From Ambrosia x helenae (taxonomy: Eukaryota; Streptophyta; Magnoliopsida; Asterales; Asteraceae), in the NCBI GenBank assembly GCA_030844895.1, contig CM061231.1:5400001-5464000 (forward strand): DNA of 64,000 bases. The letters run 5' to 3'. The position numbers and the translations under genes are program-made. Of the stretch, positions 54,438-64,000 are shown one piece after another; within the stretch, counting starts at the first letter, position 1, and every line of letters starts with the position of its first letter. The notes beneath the pieces were generated by a model, which made no database searches, was not told where the DNA came from, and saw only the letters and a program-made list of their open reading frames with translations.

Positions 54438-57400
54438 TTAAACCATGTCCAGAAGCTTGACGTTTCCCATTGAGTTTGCAGCAAGCAAAGTGGACGACTG
54501 AACACGCCAACACACAGATGAGATGAACTGATCTGAATCGTCCACTTCGTCTCCTGAGATTGGATCTGTGGTGTTGAACTTATATGATAATGCAGGCATG
54601 GGGAAAGCTTTATGATACACAACCACCTGTTACATGGTTACAATTCAATTTAAAAAAAATACATATATAATACATTAGACACATTATCTTTTAGTGTATC
54701 CAACTTGAAATTTCTATCCAAAGGGTTAGTCATATATTTGTATTTTTTTAAGCAGTTAATGCGATAAAATATTGGATATCAGTCAAGGACCAATATTTGA
54801 GATATAGGTTATCGCGCTGAGATATCGGTGGAATATCGGTAATTTTTATATCATACAAAATTTATATATGTATATATATAGGATTTGGTTCAAATAAGTA
54901 CCATTGGTGTAGTTGTGAACCAAATCCAGTCCTCCATTTTGTTTTTGATCTAAAGGGTATATGCGTAAATTAATATTTAATTATTTCTGTTTTTTTAATC
55001 AGATTTATATGTATAACAGTTGGTAAAAATACTCTTCACTCACTCAATAAACAACAAATTTAACATTTCTTTCTATTTTTTTCTTCTTTTTTTACTTTTA
55101 ACAACGAATGTCATTATGTACTATGATCGATATTTTCTACCGATATCTCGGTTGATGACCGATAACCGTTATATCGGTGATATGTTACTAATATATCAGT
55201 CGAGTTAACTGCTTAGATTTTTTTATTGTTTAAAAAGAAGTATTATTATAAATGTTAATAATAAAATCAAGTTTCAGTCCATTTTTGTTCAAAGTTATAT
55301 TTTCATTACATAAAATGTTAATAACTTTAAGTTCCATACATTTAAAGAAGGGAAAATCACATGAATAACCATTTTAACTGTATGTTACAAAAACAGATAC
55401 CAAAATTTTTTTTCAAAAAAAGTTATTAATTTGACTGTTACATTTTTTATTTAGAAGGAAAATCCAATCAATAATGGACATGTGGTCCAGTAAACTTATC
55501 CACGCCTTTGTGCGCATTATAGAATGACAACCAATCGTTACCGACACGTGTCAAAATTGACGCAAAACTTTAAACATGTGGCATATATTGATCGGATGCA
55601 ATCACTTGCAGTAACAGTCGAATTGGTAAATTTTTTGAAGAAAATTCGACGGTTATTTCAGTAGATATGTATGGTCAAAATGACTATTCATGTAATTATC
55701 TCTTTAAAGAAATCTTGTTAACTTCAATACATTTTGATGTAGTTAACCTTATAAAAAAAAAGTACCTCATTTGTTTCTGAACCAGTAGCAATGTAACCAT
55801 CAGATACAGATAAACCAACAAAATTCTGAAAGAAAACACATAACACAATAAAAACAAAGTTAAAAAACTGTAAATAGATATATCATATCTCATACAATAA
55901 ACAAGCATACCTTTACATTCATGTGGCCGGTGAAGGACTGAACGGGACAGTCAACTACTTGCGATGTCGCCTCAGACAAATCCCATAGTTTGAGCGTGTT
56001 ATCAGTTGATGATGATACAAGAGTTGACGAGTCAAGAAACTTAACATAACTAACGGTTTTATTGTGCCCGACTAGTGTATAAAGTGGCACACTTGGGTTA
56101 CGAAGATCATAATAATAAACTCTGTGATCAGCAGACCCAAACGCCAAAGTGTTTCCCGAATCAGACGGGAACTGAACACAACAGACATTTGCTTTCGTTT
56201 TGATGGTACCAACACTTGTTCCCTGCAGTTGCAACAATTGTAAGAAAAACTTATTATACATCAAGATGTTCGATTACAAATCACTTTTAGTTAAATAATC
56301 GCAGTACGTTTAGTTTTCAAAGCTGACATCCACCAAGTGCAAGAGTAAAATTGCCTGATTGATATTCCAGAGCTTAACAGAACCGTCATCGCTCCCGCTA
56401 GCCACCAGCGTTGGATTTGACCAGGAAAAGTCAACCGACCAGACCCTTCTCTCGTGCTCTTTCAGCTCCATATGTACTTGATTCTGCGTCACATCCCATA
56501 TCTGAAAAAATTCATAATAACGATTAGAACTAAAGATTTCTTTATTATTTAAAAATTAAAACTTTGAATTCAATAAAGAATTATATACCTGTACTACACC
56601 TTCGAAATTGCTTGAAGCAATCTGGCCTTTAATGTAATTATTCCAACATATACTGCTTAACTTAGATCTACTCGACATTTCAACCACAGGGTAATTTATG
56701 TCGCGATTCTCGTTTAATATTGACTCGTATTCAAACACTTTGATTTTTTTATTCACACCGGCAGTTGCGAAGAATTCACCATCGCGATCAAAGCCCAAAG
56801 AGCATACAAGATTTGAAGAATTCAACAGATCACCTTGTTTTAAGTCTGCTTTGACTTTTAAATTCTTATATGACAGATACTTGGATAAACCGTCTATGAA
56901 CGAGTTAATCCATCCGCTTTGTTTGCTTTGCGAAAGCCGATTGAATGGCGGGAAATTATTAGCAGAACTTCTTTCTACAGTTGATCCTTTACCATCACCA
57001 CTCATCTGTGCATTTCGAGTCAACGGTTTGACTAATGGTTTTAAAGCTCTGCGCCTGGTCAAAAAGTAGGCCGATTCAAGTTTCTTGAAGTTTTTCATTA
57101 ATCGGGAGCTTTTACAGATGGCGTTTTCTTGAAGATCTGGTTCGAGACTATTGGATGTTTCTGCAATTTTGATTCGTTTTCTGGATCTCGAGCTTGTACC
57201 ATCATCATTGTTTGAATTCAAAGCTTGTTGTTGGGCAATGGATGTCTGTAATTTTGAAACTTCTTGTAAATCAGAAGATATCAATGCAACGGTCCTGCGC
57301 AAGTTGTCTGCAGCCTCCTGTTTTCTTTGTTGCAGCGTTAGAAGAAACTCCATTAATAATTCCTGCTCCTCAATCTTTTCCTTAAGCTCAAGAAACGCTT

Positions 57401-58802
57401 CACGTTCGATTAAGTCATCTCTCGGTTCATTAAGGAATTCACTTTTCAACATTTCACTGAAATCAAATAAGACCAAATTATCGTTAGGATCATTGAACAA
57501 TGTAACCGGCTTGGTTTCAAAAAGCACGAGGCCCTATGAGGCTTTTGGCCCCAAAAGCCAAGGCTTGTGGCGCTTTGTACAACCAAATAAGTTTTATTCA
57601 CTACCAGAAACTACATATCTTTCATTTTTTACATATAATCCTATTTATCAATTAAACCTTTGACAATTTATGCATCTGTTAGGTTTTTTTACATATAAAC
57701 CTCATTCGGTCCCTAATTTGGACCAACTTTTACCCAGAACTACATGAGGCGCGCCTTCATTGCCCCGACACATTTTCATCAACACCTCGCCCATTAGGCG
57801 CGCCTTATGGTTTAAAACAGTAACAAAAAGGAAACTCACTCAATTTTTGGCCTGCTAGCAGGCTCGGGATGCAGTAACCACAGGCAAAACAACGCTTCTT
57901 TAGGCCACTTTAATAAAAACTGAGGTGGAAAGACGCGGTGTTTAAGGCTACACATGGTTGCATTCTTTTCTTCTGCTGAACTACTTTTGCAATATAACTG
58001 TAAAGTGCAATTACAACAGTAGATGGTTAAACTTATGTGTCATATGATTAAGAACAAAATACCCTAAATTAAACAAAAAAAAAAAACATACCTCAAAAAG
58101 AAGAACACCTAATCGATAAACATCCGAGGCAGAAGAACTTGCAGCACCAGCAGCTTCTTCCGGGCTGGTGTACCAATTTGATTCCATTTGCAATACTTGT
58201 TTCATTGGGAATGGATTCTTCCCCGAACCCGATTGCACCCAACTTTTTTCCAACAAATTTCTAGGATTCTGACCCGTTGGCGAACACAATCCCATAAACT
58301 CAGAAGTCTGATTATCTGCTTCATCCTCACAAGAATCCTCACCCGAATCCGAAGAACTCACCGATTCTATAAACGACACACGATTAAACGCCGACATAAC
58401 AAAACACGACGGCCTAACATTCTGCACAACAAACCCTTGTGAATGAGCTAAACTCACAATTTCCACTATCTGCATAAATATATGCAAGCAATCAAGCGCT
58501 TCAACAACTCGTTCGCTATTATCCAACCACTGCCTCAAGCTAACATCTTTCGATCCCACCGCCCTAACGACCGCTCCATCATCTTCCTTAAAGTAACCAA
58601 ACTGACCCCCTAACCGATTAAACCGACCCAAATCAGTTTTTTCTCCTCTACCAGCTACAATCCTAGAACCATGATCCGTCTCACCGGACAATCTAACCGC
58701 ACTTTCCGGTATTCTCCTAGGATTCCTACTTGAAACAGTAAAAGAATTCAACCCTCTAGAGCTTCCAGACCTTTGCCAGTTAGATTCAGATGAATTCTCC
58801 AT
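54438..58802 (-). CDS. SPA4-like: SPA3/SPA4-like COP1-interacting WD40 protein, 7 exons
   Basis: Exons (minus): 58802-58092, 57997-57840, 57456-56589, 56501-56355, 56222-55911, 55825-55766, 54626-54438. They join in frame to 814 codons plus stop, matching SPA3/SPA4 rather than the longer SPA1/2. SPA proteins bind COP1 and, with CUL4-DDB1, degrade light-signalling transcription factors in the nucleus. Residues 1-289 form the reduced kinase-like part (RPSCFV, ESNWYTSPEE, YRLGVLLFE, LLHPEPASRPKI). A coiled coil follows at about 305-370 (EREAFLELKEKIEEQELLMEF), a basic RKRIKI at about 382, and WD40 repeats from about 507 to the end (GSDDGSVKLWN, YYYDLRNP, STDNTLKLWDLS). Introns are GT-AG except intron 4 (GC-AG). 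Intron 6 holds two MITEs. No stops, so probably functional. Confidence 0.93.
54749..55215. mobile_element. hAT-like element in SPA intron 6 (467 bp)
   Basis: Perfect 11-bp inverted ends TAAGCAGTTAA are flanked by TATTTTTT (54741-54748) and GATTTTTT (55216-55223), 7 of 8 identical. Subterminal parts are made of GATATCGGT / ACCGATAT words. The core (about 54880-54935) holds a smaller palindrome, GGATTTGGTTCA...TGAACCAAATCC. Confidence 0.75.
55350..55702. mobile_element. Mutator-like MITE in SPA intron 6 (353 bp)
   Basis: About 30-bp inverted ends (GGGAAAATCACATGAATAAC on the left; GAGATAATTACATGAATAGT as reverse complement of the right) are flanked by a perfect 9-bp duplication TTTAAAGAA (55341-55349 and 55703-55711). 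Nine-base duplications are characteristic of Mutator-type elements. It lies 64 bp from the exon 6 donor and leaves it intact. Confidence 0.88.
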
Positions 58803-59697
58803 ATTATTATATCCACCTATACTATACCACACCTTCATAAATCATTACTATGTATTCTATCACAGCAAATACATAAATTCCTAAAATAATTCTCTATTTG
58901 TGATCACAAAACATATTACTACAATTCTAAGTTGTAACAACACATAAAAAAGACCAAATAAGAATATCAACAAACTATTATTATTATTATTTTTGTAATA
59001 ATAAAAGAAAGCAGTGATACATGTTATGAAGCTGTTAGGTGTTCTTGTGCAAATAGCAGCCACAGAAATCAAATCTTTTGGTTCAACAACAGTGACCCTT
59101 TTGTCCACAGTTCCATAGAATAAAAACAATCTGCCACCACTCAAGAAAACCAAATAATAATTACAATAAATTGTTTGAAATGTGATAATATTATATTAAA
59201 CAGACTTTTATTTGAAACCCTAGACTGAGCCATCATGTAATCCACTCATTTGCACTCCTTTTTTCTATGAACTACGTGTAACATTCATATCCACTTACAC
59301 ATAAAATCTTAATTTATATTAAATTATAATTCTGTTCAAAAAAAATTTTTAATTATAATTATAATGCAGGCACTATAGGTCTATAATAATAATTATTATT
59401 ATTATTATTAAATAAAGATTAAATAATAGGATCTTTGATTTTGTGAGGGCCAAGCCCACGTGATTAGTGGATTGTTGGAAGATTAGTAAACTAATATAAT
59501 AATGTGATTTGAATAATTATGTGATTAATTAATTGGATGACGTGAGAGAGCTGGATTAGGGTTTCTAATAGAGTAATTAACAACCTAACAGTACAGAAAT
59601 CTTTGTTGATATGCATATATATTGGGATCTTGTGATGGTAATCTTTCTAGGTGAGTGTGTAGTTCACGATAATGGAGATAATTAGGGAAAGGGGCAC
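58803..59697. other. Upstream region of the SPA gene
   Basis: Should contain its promoter and 5' UTR. AT-rich with ATT repeats (about 59385-59410). A 90-codon minus frame at 58881-59153 has no recognisable domain and is probably chance. No second gene is supported. Confidence 0.45.
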
Positions 59698-59927
59698 CTT
59701 GCTGAAAAAACTAACGGTTTTAACTTACCCTATAAAAATGGTTAAGTTAGATTATAATCATTCGCTCATACCAATAATCAAATCCGAACCCTAGAAGATA
59801 GAAGAGTGAAGTGTGTGTGTGTTAAATGTTAGTACACAAAGATGTAAGTGGTTCGGTCTAGTTCGACCTACGTCCACTGTAAAATGAGATATCTTTTATT
59901 ACTTGAGAAATACAAAGATGATTCTTA

Positions 59928-60898
59928 GAGTGGATGGGGTGGTCATCACCCCATCACACTCATCACACTATCACACCTAATTAGATTGTGTCATCTCATT
60001 CCATCACTAAACCCATGTGGCGGTGTTCACATTCCATCATATTTCATCACTAAACTTTTTTTAAAATAAACTAAAAACATTACATTTTAAAAAAATAAAA
60101 ACATTAAATTAAATAAAAAACATTACATTAAATAAAATAAAAAAACATTACATTAAATTAAAAAAATAACACACTACTAGAAATTAAAAAAAAAAAACTA
60201 CTAAAAAAAATACAAACATTAGTAAAAAGCTAATAAAATTTTGGGCGTAACATTCACCACGCCAAAACATGTGGAAAATCAACCCCAACCTCAGCCGCAT
60301 AATCGATTTGAGTAAAGCCAACGTGCACATCTTCTGTTTCGTTAGGGTTATTATTCACAACTTGCTTAAAAAATTCGAAGATTTGACACTTCGATTGGAG
60401 GTTCGCGTACTTGTGAGAGATTGAATCACACGTACGTTGTGTTCCCCCGACAAGTTCACCAAACTCGGCTAAAACTCTTTTCCAGTTCGGAGCGTTGATG
60501 CGGCCACGAACACGACCCCGACCGATGCTAGTTGATGCGGCGTTGTTGTGTACGGTGTCGTACGCAATCACTAAGGCAATTTCCTCCTCTTGCGTCCAAG
60601 CAACCATTGTGAATGTGAATGAGGATGATGAATAGAATTTTGTGATTTTTTTTGTGTATAGGAGAAGAATTTGTGTGAGTGTGGGTATGAATGGGGTAAA
60701 TATGTGTATATATATAGGTAGGTAAAAAAAATTTAATTTTGGTCAACATGACCGTTGCCAACCAACGGCTAGCCAACTCAATGCTCGCGACGTGTGTCAC
60801 GAAAATAATGAATCGCGGTCGTGATGAAGTTGGTGGAGCGGTGTATGTGATGGTCACGGCCATCACGGCTGGTCCATCACGGACTGTCCCGAGTAGCC
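59928..60898 (-). mobile_element. Harbinger-like element nested in the solo LTR (971 bp)
   Basis: Flanked by TTA (59925-59927 and 60899-60901). It interrupts an LTR whose sequence resumes on both sides. It contains a Myb/SANT-like ORF on minus and GTGATGG / CCATCAC words near both ends. The terminal inverted repeats are weak (about half identical), so the exact ends rest mainly on the TTA repeats and the ORF. No transposase. Confidence 0.7.
60254..60607 (-). CDS. Myb/SANT-like ORF1 of the nested Harbinger-like element
   Basis: This 117-codon frame starts MVAWTQEEEIALVIAYDTVH. It continues NWKRVLAEFGELVGGTQRTCDSISHKYANLQSKC and ends with an acidic tail. The arrangement is the trihelix/Myb-like DNA-binding domain of PIF/Harbinger ORF1 proteins, as at 41131-41457, but the two are not close copies. 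It is shorter than full ORF1 proteins. A TATATATAGG lies about 105 bp upstream on the element's own strand side. Open frame, function doubtful without a transposase. Confidence 0.75.
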   Translation of the reverse strand: MVAWTQEEEIALVIAYDTVHNNAASTSIGRGRVRGRINAPNWKRVLAEFGELVGGTQRTCDSISHKYANLQSKCQIFEFFKQVVNNNPNETEDVHVGFTQIDYAAEVGVDFPHVLAW

Positions 60899-61794
60899 TT
60901 ACAAGTATTCTAAGATTATATCTCTTTATGCTATTTTCTGTATGAGTTGTTCCACCCTTTGCAAATGAGGTGGTCATGTTGGGCCCAAGTCCAGGGTCCA
61001 AGATATCTTCGGCCCATGAAATGGGTGGGAAGCACGTGGTAATTAATGCTGAAGTGAGAGAAGGCATGATCTGTCCTGCTGGAAGTTCACGTGGCGCAAT
61101 GTGATTGGGCGCGGGTGGTGCTTCTCCCTGAAACAGCATGGTTGACCCTTATGTGGTGTCCGATGTGACGTCTGCCAGAAGGTGAGTTTGTATGTACAGT
61201 ACTCTGAGGGGTACTGTACATTGTAGCATGGTGGAAGCATGGGAGCAGTCACGTCACTGTTCACTGTCAAGGGTTGTTGGACCACCCATGACACGTGTTG
61301 TGCTCTGGTTGGCGCAGAGTGTGTTCAGCGCCTAACCGGATCTTCTTCATTCTTGATTGTCTGTACGTCCTCGTACTGGAAGATGTTGTTATTCGAAGAT
61401 TCCGCGTGTACGTTGACGTGCTAAGATTCTGTTGTGATGACATCACACCTTTTGATGTAATCATGCGCATAAGCATGTTAGCATGCGCAGACTTCGTTCC
61501 ACAGACATCAAGAGATGTCCTTGCTGGAGTGAAGTTGCGCTTCGCGGAGTAGGCCTTCCACGGCTTCTGGCAGTTAGTGTGTTTTATGGGATAAGGCTGC
61601 AATCCACGCCAGGATTAGGTACCTTATCCCTTCACTTGCGTTTACCCATTTCCGGTTACTTTTTCGTTAGGGAACACAACTGACACCCCTTAAGCAAAGT
61701 TTCATATTTGAATTTCACGGCAATATGTTGCCGAGAAGGTTGTTGTGTTTGTGTGTTTTTACCATTTAATGTTTTATGTGTTTTGGCTATTTAG

Positions 61795-62658
61795 GGGGTG
61801 TTTGTTTTTTCTCCAAAAGCACTTCTGGCCTCTTATGTCTGCGCCATGCAGACGCGTGCAGACGTTTGGGTGTTGCAGACTGTTTGTTTTTTGGAAGACA
61901 TCCCCCTAAAAAATGTCTGCCCGCCCTCTTCTTGGGGCAGACATGGTTCAACCTCTTCTTGGCCTCTCCAACCTCTTCTGAGTCATTTCTCCTCTCAACC
62001 AAACCCTCCTTCCTTCTCCTCCCTTTCCTCCTTCCCCACCCTGTCGCCCTTCTCCACCATCAGACCCCTTCCTTCCCCTCTGCCGCCACCGCCTTCCTCC
62101 TTCCCCTTTACCCATCAACCTCCTCCTCCTCCCCCTGCCACCGCCCTCCCTCCTCCTCCCCTGCCCGCCGTCGCTTCCCCCTCCTCCCCTCCACCGCCAT
62201 CGCTTCACCTCCACCACCACTGCAGTTAGGTGTTGGTGTGTTTGTTTTATTTGTTTTAAAGAGAGAGAGAGAGAAAGAGAACTTGTTGCTGTGTGTTTAG
62301 AGGGATAGAGAAGAAGAAGAGTCAACAAAGAGAAACTTGAAACAATAATAATATTATTAAAGAATTCATTGTACAGAATGTTGCTTTTGTGTTTGTTTTC
62401 GAATAAGACAACTTTTTTTTAATGGCAATAATACAATTTTGTAAGTGTGAATATTATTATTTGTTAAATTTGTTTATGATTAGGTGGATATTTGTGGTGG
62501 ATTATGGTTATGGTTTTGGGTTACACTGCAGATGTTAAAAAACAAACAGGCTTTCTCTTGCAGACTGCAGACCTTTGGTCCACCTCTTCTCCTGCAGATG
62601 TCTGCAGATGTGGTCCGCAGACTGCAGACCTTTTGTCTCAGAAAAAACAAACATCACC
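61795..62658. mobile_element. Tourist/Harbinger-like element (864 bp) with a pyrimidine-rich core
   Basis: Ends GGGGGTGTTTGTTTTTTCT and GGTGATGTTTGTTTTTTCT (reverse complement of the right end) are flanked by TTA (61792-61794 and 62659-62661). Subterminal GTCTGCAGAC-like words occur at both sides. A CCT/TCC-rich tract (61970-62225) keeps long frames open on both strands, which I regard as composition, not genes. Confidence 0.8.
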
Positions 62659-62886
62659 TTAATCATTTCTTATCTAATTAAAACCTTTATGTCTAATTAA
62701 AACTGCTATACACCGTTGTCACCCCATAGACTTATTTAGGGTAATTTGGGGTGAATTTAACATAGCACCATATGATTGGATGTGGCTAGGGTACTACCCT
62801 ATTCGATAAAGTGTTGGCTCACCTCTAGCCACAACACGTAGTCTAAGACAATCATGTAATTAGCTAATCAGATGAATTAGAACTAA

Positions 62887-63106
62887 GGGCATGTTTGACT
62901 CTCCAACTAACTTATTTAATTATCTCATTTCTCACCTCCTTATATCCTTAATCAAAAAGTCACAATTTGTAAATTATAACTTATCTTCTTTTCAAGGCAC
63001 AAAACTCCTTTACAAACCATTACCCAAACACTTTTTTTCTCCTTATTAACTTTTTGAAAAAGTCATAAGTTGTAAGGAAAGCAAATAAGGAGAGCCAAAC
63101 ATGCAC
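62887..63106. mobile_element. Tourist-like MITE (220 bp)
   Basis: Ends GGGCATGTTTGACTCTCC and GTGCATGTTTGGCTCTCC (reverse complement of the right end) are flanked by TAA (62884-62886 and 63107-63109). Interior AT-rich and partly self-complementary (AAAAAGTCACAATTTGTAA against TTTTTCAAAAAGTTAATAA). Confidence 0.82.
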
Positions 63107-63109
63107 TAA

Positions 63110-64000
63110 CTTAGGCTTTCTAATACACAGTGGATCTCAAATATAGGGATTCTGTAATGGTAACAATGAATTTGATTTGGCGGGGAAATTTTTTGATCTG
63201 AGTTTCACCAGAAAAAAGAATTTGCAACAAGAAGCCGCTTCTACTTCTGAAACACTACTTTCTGACCACTCTGTTTACCCATTGCTTTAGGAATTCATTG
63301 TTGGTTCTAAAAAGAAACGTGTTGACGAGCTTACCGAGATTAATAGGGTTTTAAGATTTTTTAATTATCATTAATATTTTTTGGTCTTATTACACCTTTT
63401 TTTTCTTAAGTAATATAGCTTATATATATATTTTTTCTAGCCAATGTCTTGTGTTGTTGTTGCGACAATAAAAATTGTCCAAGAAAGCTATTGTTAATTG
63501 GTTTTATGATTATTTGTGAGGAGGACGAGAGTGATCTTGAAATGTTGACTCCTTGATAGAGAAACAGGGCCACTACTGAGTAGTATGCTAAACCTCCAAA
63601 TGCGCGTCCGCACGAAGGTACTCCGACTGAGCCCTGCATGTAGCAGGCTTCCCAAACCGCGGTCAAGATTCTGGTCCTCAGACTCATCTTCTTCTTGTAA
63701 TGGAGGCTTCACTTCCGACCTGGAACACCATACACCTCCCTTAGCTCTCGCTTTCCTTGCCGAAGGATCTCTTCTTATAGTCAGACCCGGTGACATTGTA
63801 TCCCCAAAGTAGGTTAACGATCATGAAGACCGAAGGATCTCTCTTACAGTCAGCTCAGGCGACATGTATGCCCAATGGTTAATGGATTCATACTGGCAAA
63901 ACCTACATATAGAACTCTTGTTTTATTTATCTTTAAAAATGACACTTTAATATTTATTGATCAATTAAATATAAAGTTGGTTTGATGATTAATGACTTAA
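63110..64000. other. Unassigned end of window
   Basis: No recognised gene. From 63530 the sequence is GC-richer. It holds an imperfect 45-bp direct repeat (CCGAAGGATCTCTTCTTATAGTC at 63761 and CCGAAGGATCTCTCTTACAGTC at about 63830), each followed by a GGTGACAT/GGCGACAT word. It may be part of another LTR element that continues beyond the window. Confidence 0.4.

Larger units (their letters stand above)
59703..61634 (-). repeat. Solo copia-type LTR with a nested element
   Basis: On minus it runs from TGAAGGGATAAGG to AGTTTTTTCA and is flanked by a perfect 5-bp duplication CTTGC (59698-59702 and 61635-61639). Excluding the nested Harbinger-like element (59928-60898 plus one TTA) it is about 960 bp. 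It is the same family as the LTR fragment at 45690-46513. No coding region or second LTR remains. Confidence 0.9.

Noticed and set aside
56698..57663. Plus-strand frames of 123 and 170 codons
   Set aside because: Antisense shadows of SPA exon 3.
58881..59153. 90-codon minus frame upstream of SPA as an extra exon
   Set aside because: No splice junction was needed to give a complete SPA protein, and the frame has no family motif; it may overlap the 5' UTR.
61948..62328. Overlapping 126-174 codon frames on both strands in the CCT-rich tract
   Set aside because: Open only because the tract is pyrimidine-biased; Pro/Ser-rich on one strand and Gly/Arg-rich on the other, with no domain.

Overview
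The window is plant nuclear DNA. Genes are intron-containing and sparse, and the spaces between them are filled with nested transposable elements. The low-copy genes (a SPA-type COP1 partner, an early nodulin-like protein, a VQ protein, a RALF peptide) are angiosperm families. The retroelement types resemble those I know from Asteraceae: a double-CCHC gag, LTRs running from TGTGACATCC to GGTGTTACA, and Tat elements with an antisense gypsy-type transposase ORF. The family assignment is inference from memory, not from a search.

Layout. 1-7754: end of a Ty3/gypsy-like element with a 2.5-kb 3' LTR, inserted in a hAT transposase relic (7755-9088). That relic carries a SINE with a perfect 17-bp target duplication. 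9781-11181: two-exon ENODL gene, with a SINE in its intron. 12464-12691: short RALF-like gene. 13030-14829: compact 1.8-kb LTR retrotransposon on the minus strand. 15968-17009: relic of a Tat antisense ORF, cut by a 5'-truncated LINE. 17894-18448: intact VQ gene (minus). 18672-25970: L1-type LINE (minus), split by a 3.05-kb solo LTR. 25971-30503: AT-rich DNA with short repeats, two hAT-like non-autonomous elements and a Helitron 3' end. 30504-38993: complete but decayed Tat-lineage gypsy element with no integrase. 40419-42919: two Harbinger-type elements sharing a TTA. 44106-46513: copia remnants and a hAT MITE. 47824-48185: plastid rRNA-operon insertion. 48775-52015: cluster of SINEs, a solo LTR and hAT-like MITEs. 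52544-54243: 1.7-kb long-TIR element. 54438-58802: seven-exon SPA3/SPA4-like gene (minus, 814 codons). 59703-61634: solo copia LTR with a nested Harbinger-like element. 61795-63106: two more Tourist-like elements.

Host genes. Four loci look functional: ENODL (cell surface), RALF-like (secreted peptide), VQ (WRKY/MAPK-linked regulator) and SPA (light signalling with COP1). They are unrelated single loci, and nothing suggests an operon or gene cluster. I place element boundaries by reading target-site duplications and terminal repeats directly; about 20 elements could be bounded this way. Most of the single-exon open frames between the genes are chance or TE-derived.
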